Shown: one piece after another, positions 48,003-62,005 of the stretch
Numbering within the stretch: the first letter of the stretch is position 1
How the letters are laid out: each line of letters starts with the position of its first letter
Origin: Setophaga petechia
Lineage: Eukaryota; Chordata; Aves; Passeriformes; Parulidae
Assembly (NCBI GenBank): GCA_024362935.1
Contig: JANCRA010000003.1
Location: 2,532,001 to 2,596,000 of the forward strand
DNA: 64,000 nucleotides
Reading direction: 5' to 3'
Made by a program: the position numbers and the translations under genes
Notes under the pieces: generated by a model
Databases searched by the model: none
What the model was told of the DNA's origin: nothing
Seen by the model: the letters and a program-made list of their open reading frames with translations, nothing else

Positions 48003-48034
48003 CCTGTGTTTGGTACCTGTGTTTGGTACCTGTG
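48003..48034. repeat. 13-bp tandem duplication, 2.5 copies
   Basis: CCTGTGTTTGGTA occurs at 48003 and 48016, followed by a partial CCTGTG at 48029. It is an exact head-to-tail duplication, probably from replication slippage. Confidence 0.95.
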
Positions 48035-51000
48035 CTACATAAAGCAAAAAAATCACATACATCCCAGTTTGTAATGGTTCCCTGTGAAAACCCTTTGGGT
48101 TCAGACAAGCAAAGTTGGAATAATCAATCAGTAAATATTTGAAGAATTTTCTGCCTTTCTGGAGGGGTGGCACTGTCTTGGCCTTGCCTGCATACCTAAC
48201 ATTCCTCTTTCTGGTTGTTTACAAGAAAACACGATTAGGATTTTCTTTTGTTATGGGGGAGAAAAAGAAGGCTTGGTTTGAGAGCTCATGGGAGAGCACA
48301 GAGGGGACTGCAGTGGGAGTTTCATCCTTTCATTGGCTTTACCCATTTGGTTTCACTTATGCACCTTAATCTCCCATTTGATGGGATGATGCCACACTGA
48401 ATTCCTGTTTAGGTAGAATCTGAAGCCTAGACAGGGTTAGACCAAGAATTTATCACATATCAGGCACTTTTGGAATATGGGGTAAAAACCCCCCATCCCA
48501 ATCCTTAAGGTGCAATTTGTATTAAAGCATAATGTTGTGTCAGTTCAGTTTCTTTGTGTTGTGTACAGCATTTGCTTTGTGCTAATTTTTAACCTGTTTT
48601 TTGTCTGGTTAGTTAAGTGTATTTGAAATACAAAATTAAACAGGTGTGTCACTTTAAAGTAATATAAATATTAATGAGGAGTGTTGTACCCATTTAGCTG
48701 TTTGTTGCTTTTAAAAAGTAACCAATTTGAGCTGTAGGTGCCAGGTATAACTGACATTGTCTCTCTATCATCTACCTGAAAAATACTTGGATTTATTTTT
48801 TTAATCCTCAATAAAGTATTGGGAGGATCAGGGTTATTTTGTTTGTTATGAAGACCAAATCATAAATGCAGCTGCACTTAAGTTTTTATTTGGCTTATTT
48901 ATGAAGAGACAAAGTACATAGCAACTGCAGCTTTTCAAAATGTGAAATTTCTACTGTAGGAAGAAAGCTCCTTTAGAACTGCAGATAGTTTATCTTTGTT
49001 GTTAAAGGCAGCACTCTATGACCATGCTGGGTCACCTTCTATTGTTTTCAGTCCTTCTCTTCTCACTGATGGCCTCAGAAATGAAGGAGTGGACTGTGGT
49101 GGAGGTGGCAGAGTTGCACCTATGAGGGGAAGTGAATTTAGACATAATAAAGTAAAAACCACTGCTGCATGTTCTGTTTGGAGAAACTTCTGCCTGCAAC
49201 TCTGGAGCTGTGAAAGTGCAGTCTGGACCTGGAAAAGGTGGAAGGGGACTGTGTTTTCCTGTATCTTTTGCACAGGGAAGTTTTTGCTGCTGTGCATTTT
49301 GTTGTCCGTGGTTTTGCTGGCAGAGAAGGAGGCTGGAAAGGCGAGGAATGGGCAGCTGCCACTTTGAGGAAGGGGAGAGAGAAGCCCTACCTGTCATGGC
49401 CTGTGGGTGACAGGGAGAGACACACACAGCAGCTCTCTGTGCAGTGGGAGGGATGTGCCTGTGCATTGTCAATTGGCCATGGCAGCTGACAGTGGGGGGA
49501 GGGAGCTTTTGAGGGGAACGCCGAGATTTGGATCAGGGAATGTGAACTTCAGTCAAAATGCTTCAGTTGTGGTTAACACCAAGCGACTGCAGCTAGTTGG
49601 AACATGATTTTTGGATTGAAATATCAATGCAACTTAGGTTGGGTGGCTTTTTGTTATGGTTTCTCCCTTCCCTAACAGAACATATTTTGCTGAAGGATCA
49701 ATTGGAAAACCTGAAGGAATGTGGGTGATGTGAGTGTTAGGGTTACTGCTCTCTCTGACCACTTTGGCAGACTCACTGAGTTTATAAAATCTACCCCTTT
49801 CACTGTTCTTTTATGTTTTTATATGTTCTGATTAATGGAATCTTGAATCTCTTTCTAATTATTTGCATAAGGTCACATAAAGTACTAAGCTAAGGCCATG
49901 GAGAACAACTTTATAAATTCTTACTGCTCTGAAATCTAATTAAAAATCTGCAAACTTCATCATTCATCATTTTACCATAGCAGTATATTTCTTATGGAGA
50001 CAGTCTAATATCCTGCAGCAACCTCATGGTATTAAAAAAATAATTAATGGACCCTTTTAGGGCAATGTGTGTTGCTACAATGTGGAATAATACTTCAGTG
50101 TTATAAGTGAATGGTGTGCTAGGAAACACTAATCCCTTGTGTATAGTAACAGGAAGTATGAATATTACTTATTAATAATAATGTAAAACACCTTCACACA
50201 CGTGCTTTTTCCTGGACATATCTACCTTTTTGTAAACAACAACAAATTTTAATTGCATAAAATTGGTGAGAAGCAAGAGGGATTTGTGTAATTAATATGA
50301 TCTGTTTATTTAAAAGCCTTCAGAAGTTGTAAGAGATGGAACTTAGCTGTATGTTGTGCAATAATGCCCCTTCATTCCCCTTTCATAATAAATCTCTGTA
50401 GAGTATTCATCTGAAGGGCTGGATGCCAAAAAGAACAGGTTCGACTTGTCTGTGAGGATTTACACCACAGTGAAATGCACAACTGCTTTTGTAGAGGTCA
50501 TTGTGAAGGTCACGGAGCCAGAACGCTCTGCTGAATGGGAGCAGCCTGGAACAATGGTGTGAGAGGTTGGGCTGCCTGAAATCACTGCTTAAAACCTCAT
50601 CTGAAATGGAGCAATAAGCTGGAATCCTTAAAACACACAGCTTCAAAGCATGCAGGCTGTTTTGCAAGAAATGAACGCTCTCTTTTGCAGTGGTTTGCAT
50701 CTCCTACCCTCTGCTGAATGTGGCTCTGAGCTCAGAAAGCAAGAGTGTGCCCATTTCCTGACAATTAACATTGACATGACTGAGTGTGTCTAATGTAAAC
50801 ATCCTCAAACCATTAATAATTGCCTCTGTCCAGGTTAAAAAAAAAAAAACAACAACCTGGATTTAAGTACCTGAAATTTGGCTCACCTCTTTCTTACAAA
50901 TAAGGTCTGAGTTTGGCCATACGGTCACTATGTCTTTAAATAAAAGATGATGATCATTTCAAATGGCAACCAGCCATCAGTGGGGTTTAGTGCAGAGATT

Positions 51001-52059
51001 AATTAGTAAACTTTGGAATGCACTACAGCAAATGCAGCTGATTGGCAATAGCATGTGGAGCAGCAACTGGTGGAAAGCTGGTGCTGCTGAGCAGCAGAGG
51101 TATTTCCAAAAAGACTTAAGGGTGCTGTGATGTGCTGTGCTTTAAATGGCACTGTGCTGATTGCATCAAACCACCAGTTCTCTGTTTATGCAGTTTGGTA
51201 AATGCACAGATTAGAGAAATCTGGTGTGCATTTGGAAAGAAAGCAAGTTTTCTTGTGTTGTTTTGATAAGATGAGGTGCACCCCATGAAGAAAGTGATGC
51301 CCCTGACCATCAGTTTACAGGGATTGTGGTTTGTCTGCAGTGCATTTTACAATTCTTTAATTAAGACAAGAAATGTTAAATGCTAAGATATAAGAATTAT
51401 TCTAAAAGGCCACCAACATAATTATGGACAATTCAATGGTTATTGGAGTAAGCTGTTCCTTAGAATTCTAGTCCACTTTTAAAAATTATACAGATTGCTA
51501 AATATGTGTGTCTGCATGATTTACAATTGCTTACTCTCTTCCTTTTCAAGTTTTAAATGCATGATTAGAGAAATTTGGAAACTTTCTCTGTAGGCTAACT
51601 TTCTAAAGAGGTTTGATCTATTTGGTGTGAGTAATGGACCCCATTATGTACAGTCCCTAATGGAACTATTTTCTCAACTTGTTTGGCCCATGGGATTGGG
51701 GCCCAGATAATGAACTTAAGGTGATTGATATAATAAATAACTAATCTTGACATATTACTTGGAAGCCACATGGACTTCTTAAAATCTGTCTTAATAATAT
51801 TGTATTAGTCTTCTGATGCCCATCTTCATTTAGAAAGTGATGGTCAAACATCCATTTAAACTGATAAGAAAACTCACACCTATACCAGTAGATTTTTGCT
51901 TTGGAAATGCCTCAGGCATGTGGATTAACCTAGTAAAATTCATCTGGCTGCCTGTACCTTGAGTATTGAGCTAAAGTCTGCCCTTATGGGCTAATGGGAT
52001 CACTGAAATAGTCATATCAATTTTTGATACCAACCTGGCAGAGGTGCTTGATCTCCTAA

Positions 52060-52091
52060 GATATGGATCACCCTGGATATGGATCACCCTG
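52060..52091. repeat. 16-bp tandem duplication, 2 copies
   Basis: GATATGGATCACCCTG is repeated exactly at 52060-52075 and 52076-52091, consistent with a recent slippage event. Confidence 0.95.
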
Positions 52092-55000
52092 GCTTTGACC
52101 CAGAAAACCCTTCAGCATGTGCTTTGAAACCAAGCAAGCAGATATTCCTCTAGGCTTGACTCAGCTCTGTGACTTTGTCCCCGTTGCACATCAGTCCCCA
52201 GGGTCCATCTGTGTTTCCTGGTGGGTCTGTGGACCCAGCAATGGCACACGTTGGTGTCACCCACCTGGGTACAACCTGCTGCACTTCCCAGCTGCTGGAA
52301 CAGTCCATGCAAGGACAGGGAGTGGAGGCTGGAGTTGTGGGGGTGCTGGTTGTTCCTCTGGAGGCCTGTTTGTGCAAGCCTGTGCTTCCTAGAGCGTGGT
52401 GTTTATTGCCACAGGTAATTGCAGAGCAGCGGATGGGCTCAGCTTACCCCATCAGGTTTAGGCTTGCTTGGCTTTGTTGGACTGGACTTGCAGGCCACAA
52501 TCCAGGTAAAGTAACTGGAATGTGGCTGCTCCTTTGGCTTTGTGAGGCTCTTTGTGTGTTTGGAGCTGAGTAGTTCTCTAAGCTGAATTGGTGTTGCTGA
52601 ATCTGGGTCTAAGCCCCAGGTGAGTGGATGATCAAATTTTCTGATGGTAAAGAAATTTGTTAGCTTGACAGGCCTCTAAATAATTCCCATGTGCAAATGT
52701 GCACATGATTTGGGTATTACAGGGTTGTGCAAACATTCTGTGATAGTCTTTGTTTAAAACTGTTTAGCTCATGCCCTGGATTATTTGGGTTTGGGTGTAT
52801 CTGTGTGTACACACACAGAACAGAAACCTCCATGCACACAAAGAGCATCTCATTAAAAACAGCATTATTTGAGCACTGCAATCAGCTAATTACTGAGGTG
52901 TGTTTATTTTATTCAAACTGCTGTGTGTATGTACAGTATACACATCCAAGTACATTGTAGAACATTATGAATAATTAAAAGCAAACTGTAGCCCTTTACA
53001 GAAGTAAATGTAGGTGCATCCAGTGAAGCATTATCCTGGCCAGGCTGCTGGTCTGCTGTGACTCAACTATTGTATGAATTATGGAATGCTCTGTGTAGCA
53101 CTTGAGGGCTGCCTCTTAGTATTGGTCTCAATCTGAGATAGAAAAGATTAAACAAAGTCTGAATTTCTTTGGCTTGATAGCAAACAGTCACTGCAGCTCC
53201 CTACTCGTGCTAATACCCTGGAACAGACCAGTGCAGCTGCTGGAGTAGCTGGGCTGGGGCTTAGGTGATTTTGTAGGGTGAGCTGCTGTGGGCTCTGGCA
53301 GGTTTTGTTCCTTGTAGGTCTCTTGGTCAGTGCTCTGTCCTGGCAATAAATGTTTCAGCCAACACAGCAATGGCTGTGAACAGGAGATGTGGGAGAGAAA
53401 AGCTGATGAAGTGTCATGTTTTAACTGTGCCCTGAGATTAATGTGAAACTGAAGGAGAAAACATGGTTTTCTCAGTCAACTACCATTGATAAAAGTTTAT
53501 GTCCAGAGCTAGGGCCAAGTTATTTAGGCTGCTGGTGATTTAAAGGGTGATTTGAATTTGTTTGTTAAAACTTTTTTTAAAGCTTGCCATCTTTTGCTGA
53601 AAATATAATTTTCCAGAGAGTTATACATCTTAAACTTCATTTTCTTTTTCTTGTCAAATCTTGGACAATTGAAAGCAAACCCCCAAAACCCCACCCTGGA
53701 TTATTAAACCAAATGTGCCGTGAAAACTCCTTGAACAGCTTGCCTTGGCATGCTGAAATTAATGTGGTTATAGTCCAGCCATGGTGGTGGTGGGGGAAAT
53801 AACCTTCCAAACTGTCAGCACTTGGGAGAGGAAACACAAAAACCTATTATTATTCATATGCAGTGTAGAGTTTCTGATTTGCTCCCATTGACTGGAGTGA
53901 TACGGTATCAGTTACTGCCATGGCTGGAGCCGGGTTTGTGTTTCACTAATGAACTGGAGCAGCCATGCAGATGCACAGTAGCCCAGTGTGGCTGCATGGA
54001 TGGCTTCCAGGTAGATGGACACTGGGAGGCAGTTTGCTGTGGTCAGCCAAAAAATCAGCCCTTGCTGGTGAGTCTGGAAGTGTTTGTGTGCGCTGAGTCA
54101 GTCTCTCTATATACCGGGGTGATTGCAGCACTGATTAGACTGGAAAGGCTTGGCAAATCCTCCTTGTGTGGGAAGCTGGAGTGCAAAAACTTGCCTAATT
54201 TTCTTTATTTAAATCAGTATCATCCTGCTTGAGGCCTTTTGGAAAGCACATCTGAGTGAACGGTGTTTGAAGTTGACACAGTGTTCACAATAATAAAGGG
54301 CAGTTTCATTGGAAAAGGGTGTGCTGAGGTTACTGTGCACAGCCTTCTGCCCTGTTACATGTGGAGGGACTCAATTCTCCTGCACACACACGTTGTGTTT
54401 TGTCAATTCTCTACCTGAAAGATTTAATATCTTAAAATTTGCTTTATGATCAGCAATTCTTTGAACTCGCAAACAAGAAAGTGTGGATAATTTCAAATAT
54501 CTATTTGAAGTCTGATTCTAAGGAATGCTTCTGTTGATTTTGACCTTAGAATGTGAAGTTTGATCTCTGTCTCAAAACTGGAGTTTTCTATCAGAAATGT
54601 AAATACACTCTGAATTTTTTTTAGATACCTTTAAAGTGTGCTCTGTCTCCTGAAGGCAGGGACTTTATTCCAGAGATCCTGGATATTCAACCCAGGGAAA
54701 TCTATTTCTCTTCATAAGGCTCCAGATTCAGGAGCTGATCTCTAATCAGCAAGGCTCACTTGCATGTGCTTTTGTTCAGGAGACACCAATCTGTGGTGGT
54801 TTGGACTTGAATATAATATTTTTTGGTAATTGTGAAGCTTCACAGACTAGAGAAGGGTGAAGGGTGGGAGCTGATTGAGATGATTTAGAGTTTTATATAA
54901 GCACATAAAGCTGTAAGTTGTCTTGTTGTGTTTGAGTTTGAAAAGTGTTTTTTAACTACTTTGACATCTCGCTTTTATTCTCAAACATCTGCTTTAGATT

Positions 55001-58000
55001 GTTTGCCATAAAAGTGTAAGAATTAATCTTGCCCTCATTTTTGTTATTGCTACCAGAAACCAAACTATTTTTTATTACTTCTTGTATAGGGATTTGGACC
55101 CTGAACTATTTTCAGAGTTTAGGAGAAAAGGAGTTTGTATTTTATTTTTTTTTTCTTCCCCTTTTGTGCACCCTCCTCCTCCTCAAGCTTACAGGTAAAG
55201 TTAATTAAATTATAGTTTTTAAGTGCACAGAGATGTTTGGCATGGCTTGTAAAACTGTGTAGTAAGCTCTACTGTGCTTTATTTGGTCCAGTACTAAGAG
55301 TTTTAAGGGGATTCAAATGATCAGCTTATGTTGGTTTGTTTCTCAGAGCAGCAGCTGCCCTGAGCCAGGGTAAGCATTTGCATCATCTGTGGAGAGCCTG
55401 GTACACATTTTACTGATTGGAAATCATTTGTGAAATTCAAAGAAATGAAGACCTTCCTATGTGATTAGGCATTTGATTAACAAATATTCTTAATTCTTGT
55501 TTTGGGGGCTTCTTTTTCTCTGGGGTTGCAGCTTGTTTGTGCTGTTTCCCAAGCAGCAGCTGAGGGCCGTGGCCTGGGATGTCAGCTCAGTCCCTGACCC
55601 AGCGCGCTGCCTTGGAGCAAAGCCTCTCCCTGTTGGATATTGTTAAATGTCAGGGCTCTCTGCTGCTCTGGCTCCACAGCACTTTTGCCAGAGCATACAG
55701 GAATCTTCCCTTCTACAATGGAAGGGTTGTTTTTAAGGCAGAACTGTCTGTTGTAAGCCTATAGCAGGAAATACTGAGGCAGCCTCCCCAGCTTGCTCGA
55801 AATGCAGCGTTTGTCCTGCAGTTACTTTCACAGCAGTCTCCTCTCTCAGAATCTGTGACAACACTTGCTTTTTAAAAATTTGAATGCAAGTGTTTTATCA
55901 AAAGGGTTCACAACGAAACCAGTGAACAAGATAAAACAGATGAGGCATCTTTTTATTTTGTAAACAGATAAATACGGTTTTCCACTGATTGAATGAAATT
56001 GCCATGTGATTTTATCCATTTTTGCTACCAGTTTCTTTTTTCTCTGAGATTGTAGATTTTTCATGGCAGGGACCATTCCTTTTTCTTTGTGTTAAAGATG
56101 CCTTAGATATTTCTGGTTGTGTTTCAAGGAGTCAGGAAGCTGTAGCCCCTGAAACCAGGGCAGTGCAGCAGGCCACGGTAGTTCATTCGTAGGAGGATTT
56201 TTTGCAACTCTCTCAGGATCAGGCAAGGCTTACAAATAGGATTCTTGGTCTTGTGAAGTTCTGTGAATCCTGTCCAAAGGACTGGCAAAATTCAGGTACC
56301 ATGAGAAGTAAGTACACACAACTTGAAAAGCTGTCATGTGTCTGTGGTTTAGATCTAAGCATCATTTTGTTATACCCACTTAAATGAAATACCTAGATAG
56401 ATGAAAACTTGCATGGAAAGAAGCTGAACCTCTCTGGAAGGACAAAATAATAAATTTTGGGCAGATTAAAAATGCATTTTCTTCTGCCCCAAGGAGGTTT
56501 TTTTGTTTACTTTGAGAGAATTAATGTTCATTTTCAAAGCAGTGCCATGAAGTGTGTGTTAAGTGAAGTGTTTGCAGTGGGTCCCCTCCTGTCCTGGAAT
56601 AGTTGGTTCATGTTTACTTGTGTGCTGTACATGCAAATAGAAGAAGGCTAGAAATAAACTGCTTTTACTCTAAGTAATAATTTCTAAATATATTGTTAAC
56701 AGTTTTCAGTGTTCATTTGAAATGTTGTACTAAATACAGCCCACAAATATTGTGAAGATGTATCACATATTGCTAACGTCTGATACTTTTAGTTTTTTAA
56801 CTTTAGACTTCAGTTTTTTCCTTTTGCCTGTTTCTAATAATTTACCCTTCCTGTTTTTCTATTCTATTCATGCTTTTCCTTTCATCTGCCTTTATTGTGC
56901 TCTTCTTAATATTTTATTCTGCTTTTGGTGTCTGTTCCTATAAAAACTTCCTTACTTTCTCTTGCCAGACAATCATCAACCTTTAGCAGTCCCTCCTTAA
57001 AATCTAGCTATTCAAGGAATCTCACTTTATTTCTTCCCTTTATCAGGCAGACATAAGCCATACAGAATGTGATGTTCTGCATCTTTATCACCATTTATCT
57101 GGGTCTAGCTGGATGCTCAGTGGAACAGGGAATATGTCTCTGAGTTCCATACACACACAGTTACTCATCTTCTACAGCCTGAGGTCAGCTTTCTGTTTGG
57201 CTTTGTTATTTTAAGCAGTGTTTCTTTTTAAATCATCCTTCAGACTTTGCATTCCTCAAAAACAGTATTGTGGAGCTGTGGCTGTTTGCATGGGAGAGCT
57301 GCTTTAGAGAATCCCAGGAAAGAGCAGACACTTTAGTACAGTGATGTATGATTCCTTATGAGCAGCTGGTTTTTACAGTTTCCACTGTTCTCCAGGAAAT
57401 CCTAGATAATTTTCTTGCATAATAGAGGGATCATATCAGTGTAACACACAGTTTTAGCTCAGCAAAGTAGGAGCAGCAGTAGATTCACCTGTGCAGAGGC
57501 TCAGGCAGTTGTTGCTGCTGGGTGAGCAATGCTTTGTGCTCTGACCTCCACTGCTGTGCCTGTCCCTCTCTCATTGTTCATGATACACAAATTGACATCT
57601 GCCATTTATTTCTACTTCATGTCTCTTGAGAAATTAGGTCTTAAATGTGTGTATTTAAAACAATGTTATATTAAAGCCTTAAATCCTGTAATTAGACTGG
57701 CTATTGTTGATAGTAGATACTGTGCTTTGTTGATAGCCAAACCAAAATGACCAAGGCTTCAGAAATCTGATGGTAGAGATGCAACAAAAGTTTGTTTAGT
57801 TCTGCTTAGTGTGCTGTATTACCAACAGGACTGGTGAAACAAACTGACCAAAACATGGACTTTAAATCACCTGTAATGAAACATTTCTCTGAAAATGGGA
57901 AGAACCAGCAGCTGTGCCCTGAGAAGGGCCACGTAGACTCCTGTCATAGCTGCTGCACAAAACCAAAAAATACACGAGCTGATAGTGAGGTTTGCAAATT

Positions 58001-61000
58001 CATCTGGCATTCCCAGGGTGTCCAAATGCCCCCCAGCAGCCAGCTCATGGCATGGCTCTTCAGTCCAGCTGAAGGTGACCAAAGAGGCACCAAGTGCAGG
58101 GTAGAGGTCCTGGGCACAGAACAAAAGGAGCAGAAGCAGTTGAGCTGTGTCCAGCACAGTGGTGTGCACAGAGTTAATTTCTGGGGAGCTGAGACAGAGC
58201 TGGGAGCAAGATGGAGACACCAGTGCTGAAAACCAGGAGTGTGACCTATGGGCTTGTTAGTGACATGAAAATGATACTGTGTTTTAATTCTTCATTCCCC
58301 AAAATAATGCTGGCTTGTGTACCGGGCTATCCTTTGAACAGTGGTGGGGATTTTGAGGAAAGCTTGGCAGATCCTGCCAGAGCTCTGGGGTCTCTGCTGA
58401 AAACAAGAGGATGACTTGTTGCAGCAAGCATCCAGACCATGCCCTGAATCCTGCCTGGGCTGCAGCAGGCAGTGCTGGAGGGGACAGTCCCCAGCAGGCG
58501 CTGCAGTCCATGGGCATGAGCAAAGGGCACCGGGTGTTCTGTGAAGAGAGCAGGCACAAATCCTGCCCTGGCCCTGCCCCAGCACAATTGTATTTCAGCC
58601 TGTTAGAGGGACACAGGCTTTCTTCTGGGAGATTAGAGAAATGGGGCTTTTTGGCAGGAGCTTAAAGATAAGTCTGGTCAGGTAATTACTTGTGTCAGAA
58701 AGTTGTAAAGGAAAATTTTGGAGGCAAGTAGAACTAATGGTGTGATTTAACCCATGTTAGTCCGTGGTTAATTTTGCAGGTACCTGTTTGTACATTTATC
58801 TCACTGTCTTTGTTAATAGCTTCTTCAGTGCTGTTGATCTCTTGGTTTATTTCTGTCATTCCTAAAGAAAGCACATCTTTTAAATCTGTTTTGGCATTTG
58901 AAAATCAAATTAAGTATTACCATGGAGGGAGATTGTTATTAGGTGTCTGAAATCATCTACCACACAGAGGAGGGGAGTTGGCAAACTTATGTCTGATCTT
59001 GCCATTTGTGGTCAGATTTTGGTTTTGAGATCAACAGAAAATCTTAATATTGGTTCTGTTGCTTTCTGTCAGATCATTTGTTCTTTCAGTTTCACTTCTG
59101 AAATAGCTTCATAATCTTTTACTTCTCATAATCAAGTAAATAAATTAGATTTATTGTTGCTTTTTCAAGAGCAGAGAGAGAACAGTTGATATGTAAGTCT
59201 TTGAAAAAGCTTCACTGGCACAGGAATTTTAGGCCAATGAATAGAATTATACATTTTAGTTTGACATACTTTGTGTTTATTTAAAAAGGCTGTAGAAGAC
59301 AGAGAGGGTAAAGGTTAAAATAATATTAACTGAGCCCTCCAAATCTATCAGTTTCATTCTCCTTTTCCTGAGTATTACTGTAGTCAAAGTAGTTAATCAG
59401 AATCAGAAGGCCACTGTAGCATTGCTGACATGGATTTGTCAATAGTGAATTGAGAGGGTGGAAGCTGGAGGGGGAGAATAAATCCACAGCAACCCAACTT
59501 CTGTCTCACATCACATTTCCAAAGATATTTACATTGATATCTGTAAGAAATTGTGTTAACATGAAGTCTTTTCAAAAGCTGAATTCTGTTACGAGCTTAA
59601 CAGTGAAATAGTTTCCTAAGACTGCTTCTACTGAAAAATTCATGGAATTTATAGTTTTGTTTTAATGTTCACTTGAAAGCATTTGGATAATTGCACGCTC
59701 AGATGATGGTGTGTTTAAAAGGGTCTTTGTTAACCTCTCTGTCCTGCCATGTACAATGGAAGCAGTGCTGGGGCTGTGTCCTGGCATTCCACAGCCCTTG
59801 GTTCCTCCTTGTCTGCTTTGGCCAGGCTCAGGAGAGTGACCTGACAGAGAAAAGGGTTAAATAAAAATAACATTGCTGCGGAGGGACTGATGAGATGCAG
59901 CGCAAGCGCCGCTATTTCTGTTCTCTGACGTGTGCTGGGGAAGTGGCTGATAGCAGAGCTGAGTAAGGCCCTAAGCAGAGAGAAATTTAAAAGGCAAAAA
60001 GATTGGCTCCATCAACTAGTCCAGCTGCTGCTAGCACAGAAATTTGCCTTGTCTGGACAAGTTTTACTGACCCCAGTCTCTGGCTTCTGTCTCTTGCCTG
60101 GAGATGTTTTTGTGGCATAGCTGTTCCTCCTCTTTCCCCTACTAGAGCATTTTTGGTGTGAGTCTCCTTTCTCCTCCTCCTTGGCTCTTGAAAGATTTCT
60201 GGGAAGGCTGTCAGTTGTTTCTGCTGCTGAGGGAAGGAGGTGGAGGAAGGCAGTGTCATTTTGGAGCCATGGACAGGGAGAAATGTGAACGCTGCAACTT
60301 GGGCTGATATTTCTGTACTCTGTGCTAAAATAACCTCATTCTGCTAGCAGGCAAATACTGATGTACCTGGCATCTGCCAAGAGTCCTTCCCCAAACCTGT
60401 GTGAAAGGTGCAGTGATACAGTATAATTTTGATGTTCTAACAGCCATAATTGTTCCTGAAAGAGTGTTGTTTTTATTTATAGTGAGCTCCTTGTAACTGC
60501 AGGGGCAGTTCTTTGTATGTAATCCACGGCTTTTCTTTTATTAATGCCATGTTGTATCACAATCTGAAACCAAAACTGGCCACTGCTTTTGTTTCTTTTT
60601 CAGCTGATAGTTGTCTCAAACAGTCTTTCAGCCAGTCAGTTTTACTTCTAATACAAAGACATTATTCAACCCCTCTCCCAATTTAATCCTGTATGTCTCT
60701 CATCTGAACCCATACAGCACATGAATAGAATGTCAGTTGCTCACAAATCCATTGCTGTGCAGGCTTTTATATAAACAAAGTCCTAAGGATAAGCAAATGC
60801 CTTCCTTCTAATTAGCAGCATGTTTTGTGGTTCCATACATTCCAGTATGTAATAGACAGCTCTGGTGCCTAAAATAATCCCAGGGAAAACACTTGTATGC
60901 TGTGAAGGTCGGGGTGGGAGGGAGAGGAGGCAGGAAAAAGTGTTGTCTGTGTTCTTGGAAGCCTTTTCTGTCTTCATTTGGATGCTGTCAGCTTCTTTTA

Positions 61001-61969
61001 CACAAACATTACAGCATCCAAGGGGAATTAGAAATACTTACCCATGACCACATCAGATTTTAGGTTTGTCAGGAGAAAGCAATGCAGAAGCAGGACCTTG
61101 GTCCCACTGCTTTCATTTTGGTTTCAGCATGCTGATAAATGCCTCTTATTGCTGGAAAGAGGTAAGGCTGACTGTCTAGGTGGAATACAGGAAATTTAAA
61201 AGTCTTACCTCATAGGTTAGAAATGGGTTTTGGATCTGCAAAAGTGCTGTGTAAGTCCAAAGTAACAGTTATTGTCTGTTGTGGTGTCTCTAAAGTTACA
61301 CAGCAGCTTCCCTTTTCTTACCAGTCTGTTATGAAGTGGTTAGGGGCCATTGGGACAGAGAGACAAAAGTGGGATGCTTCTGGTCAAATGGCTCTACACT
61401 GAGATAATAGTGGTCAAATTGAGCCTTTTAACTTCAACAAGGTTTCTTTGTGAGTCAGCTTATCCCAACAGCAGTGGAAATAGGAAAGGCAATGGTTTTG
61501 GTTTGCATCCCAGCCTTTTGCACCAGCCTGGGCCATACCCAGTTCTGGGACCTCACTAACCTGTGTAGGGCTGAACAGTTGAAAGTCTGTAAGCTCAGGA
61601 GCCTAAAGGCCAGACAGCCAAAGGGCAGGAACAACAGCTGATCATGGGGATTTTTACCCATTGCTAGGTGGAATGTAATCCACATTGCCAAAGCACATCA
61701 GCTAAAGTTGATTTTGGGAAACAGAAATCAATGAGCTGTCTCATACAGCTGCATAATCTCCTTGAGGTGCAGATCTGCTGGCTGCACACAAAGCAGTGCA
61801 GTCATTTTGCCATGGAAATGCAAAATGGCACCCTGGTTCCTAATCCTTGCACCTTGGCCCACGAGGGAGGTGAGAAAGACACAGGAGAGAGTCAATCTGA
61901 TGAACCAGAAATGAGCTGCCAGTATTTAATGGTGAAGATAATCAACTCTTGCAGTTAACTTACCTAGGA

Positions 61970-62005
61970 GATGTACCTGTACATCAGATCACAGAGTGTG
62001 ATCTG
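61970..62005. repeat. Two abutting small hairpins
   Basis: GATGTAC-CT-GTACATC (61970-61985) is followed, sharing one base, by CAGATCACA-GAG-TGTGATCTG (61985-62005). Both pairs of arms are perfect. The location is intron 6 and no function is evident. Confidence 0.85.

Noticed and set aside
50402..50556. Exon-like open stretch with an acceptor-like CTCTGTAG and a donor-like GTGTGAG
   Set aside because: In the phase that MNAT1 intron 6 needs (phase 0) it hits a stop after 17 codons. The open alternative frame is short enough to be chance.
52117..52573. Several overlapping open frames, up to 134 codons, near 52.1-52.6 kb
   Set aside because: Frames are open on both strands because the stretch is stop-poor and GC-richer. 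No domain or coherent splice structure is seen.
59887..59933. CTGATGAG with a later CTGACG, suggesting a hammerhead ribozyme or C/D-box snoRNA
   Set aside because: There is no GAAA core or matching stems for a hammerhead. The box C purine is missing and there is no terminal stem for a snoRNA.
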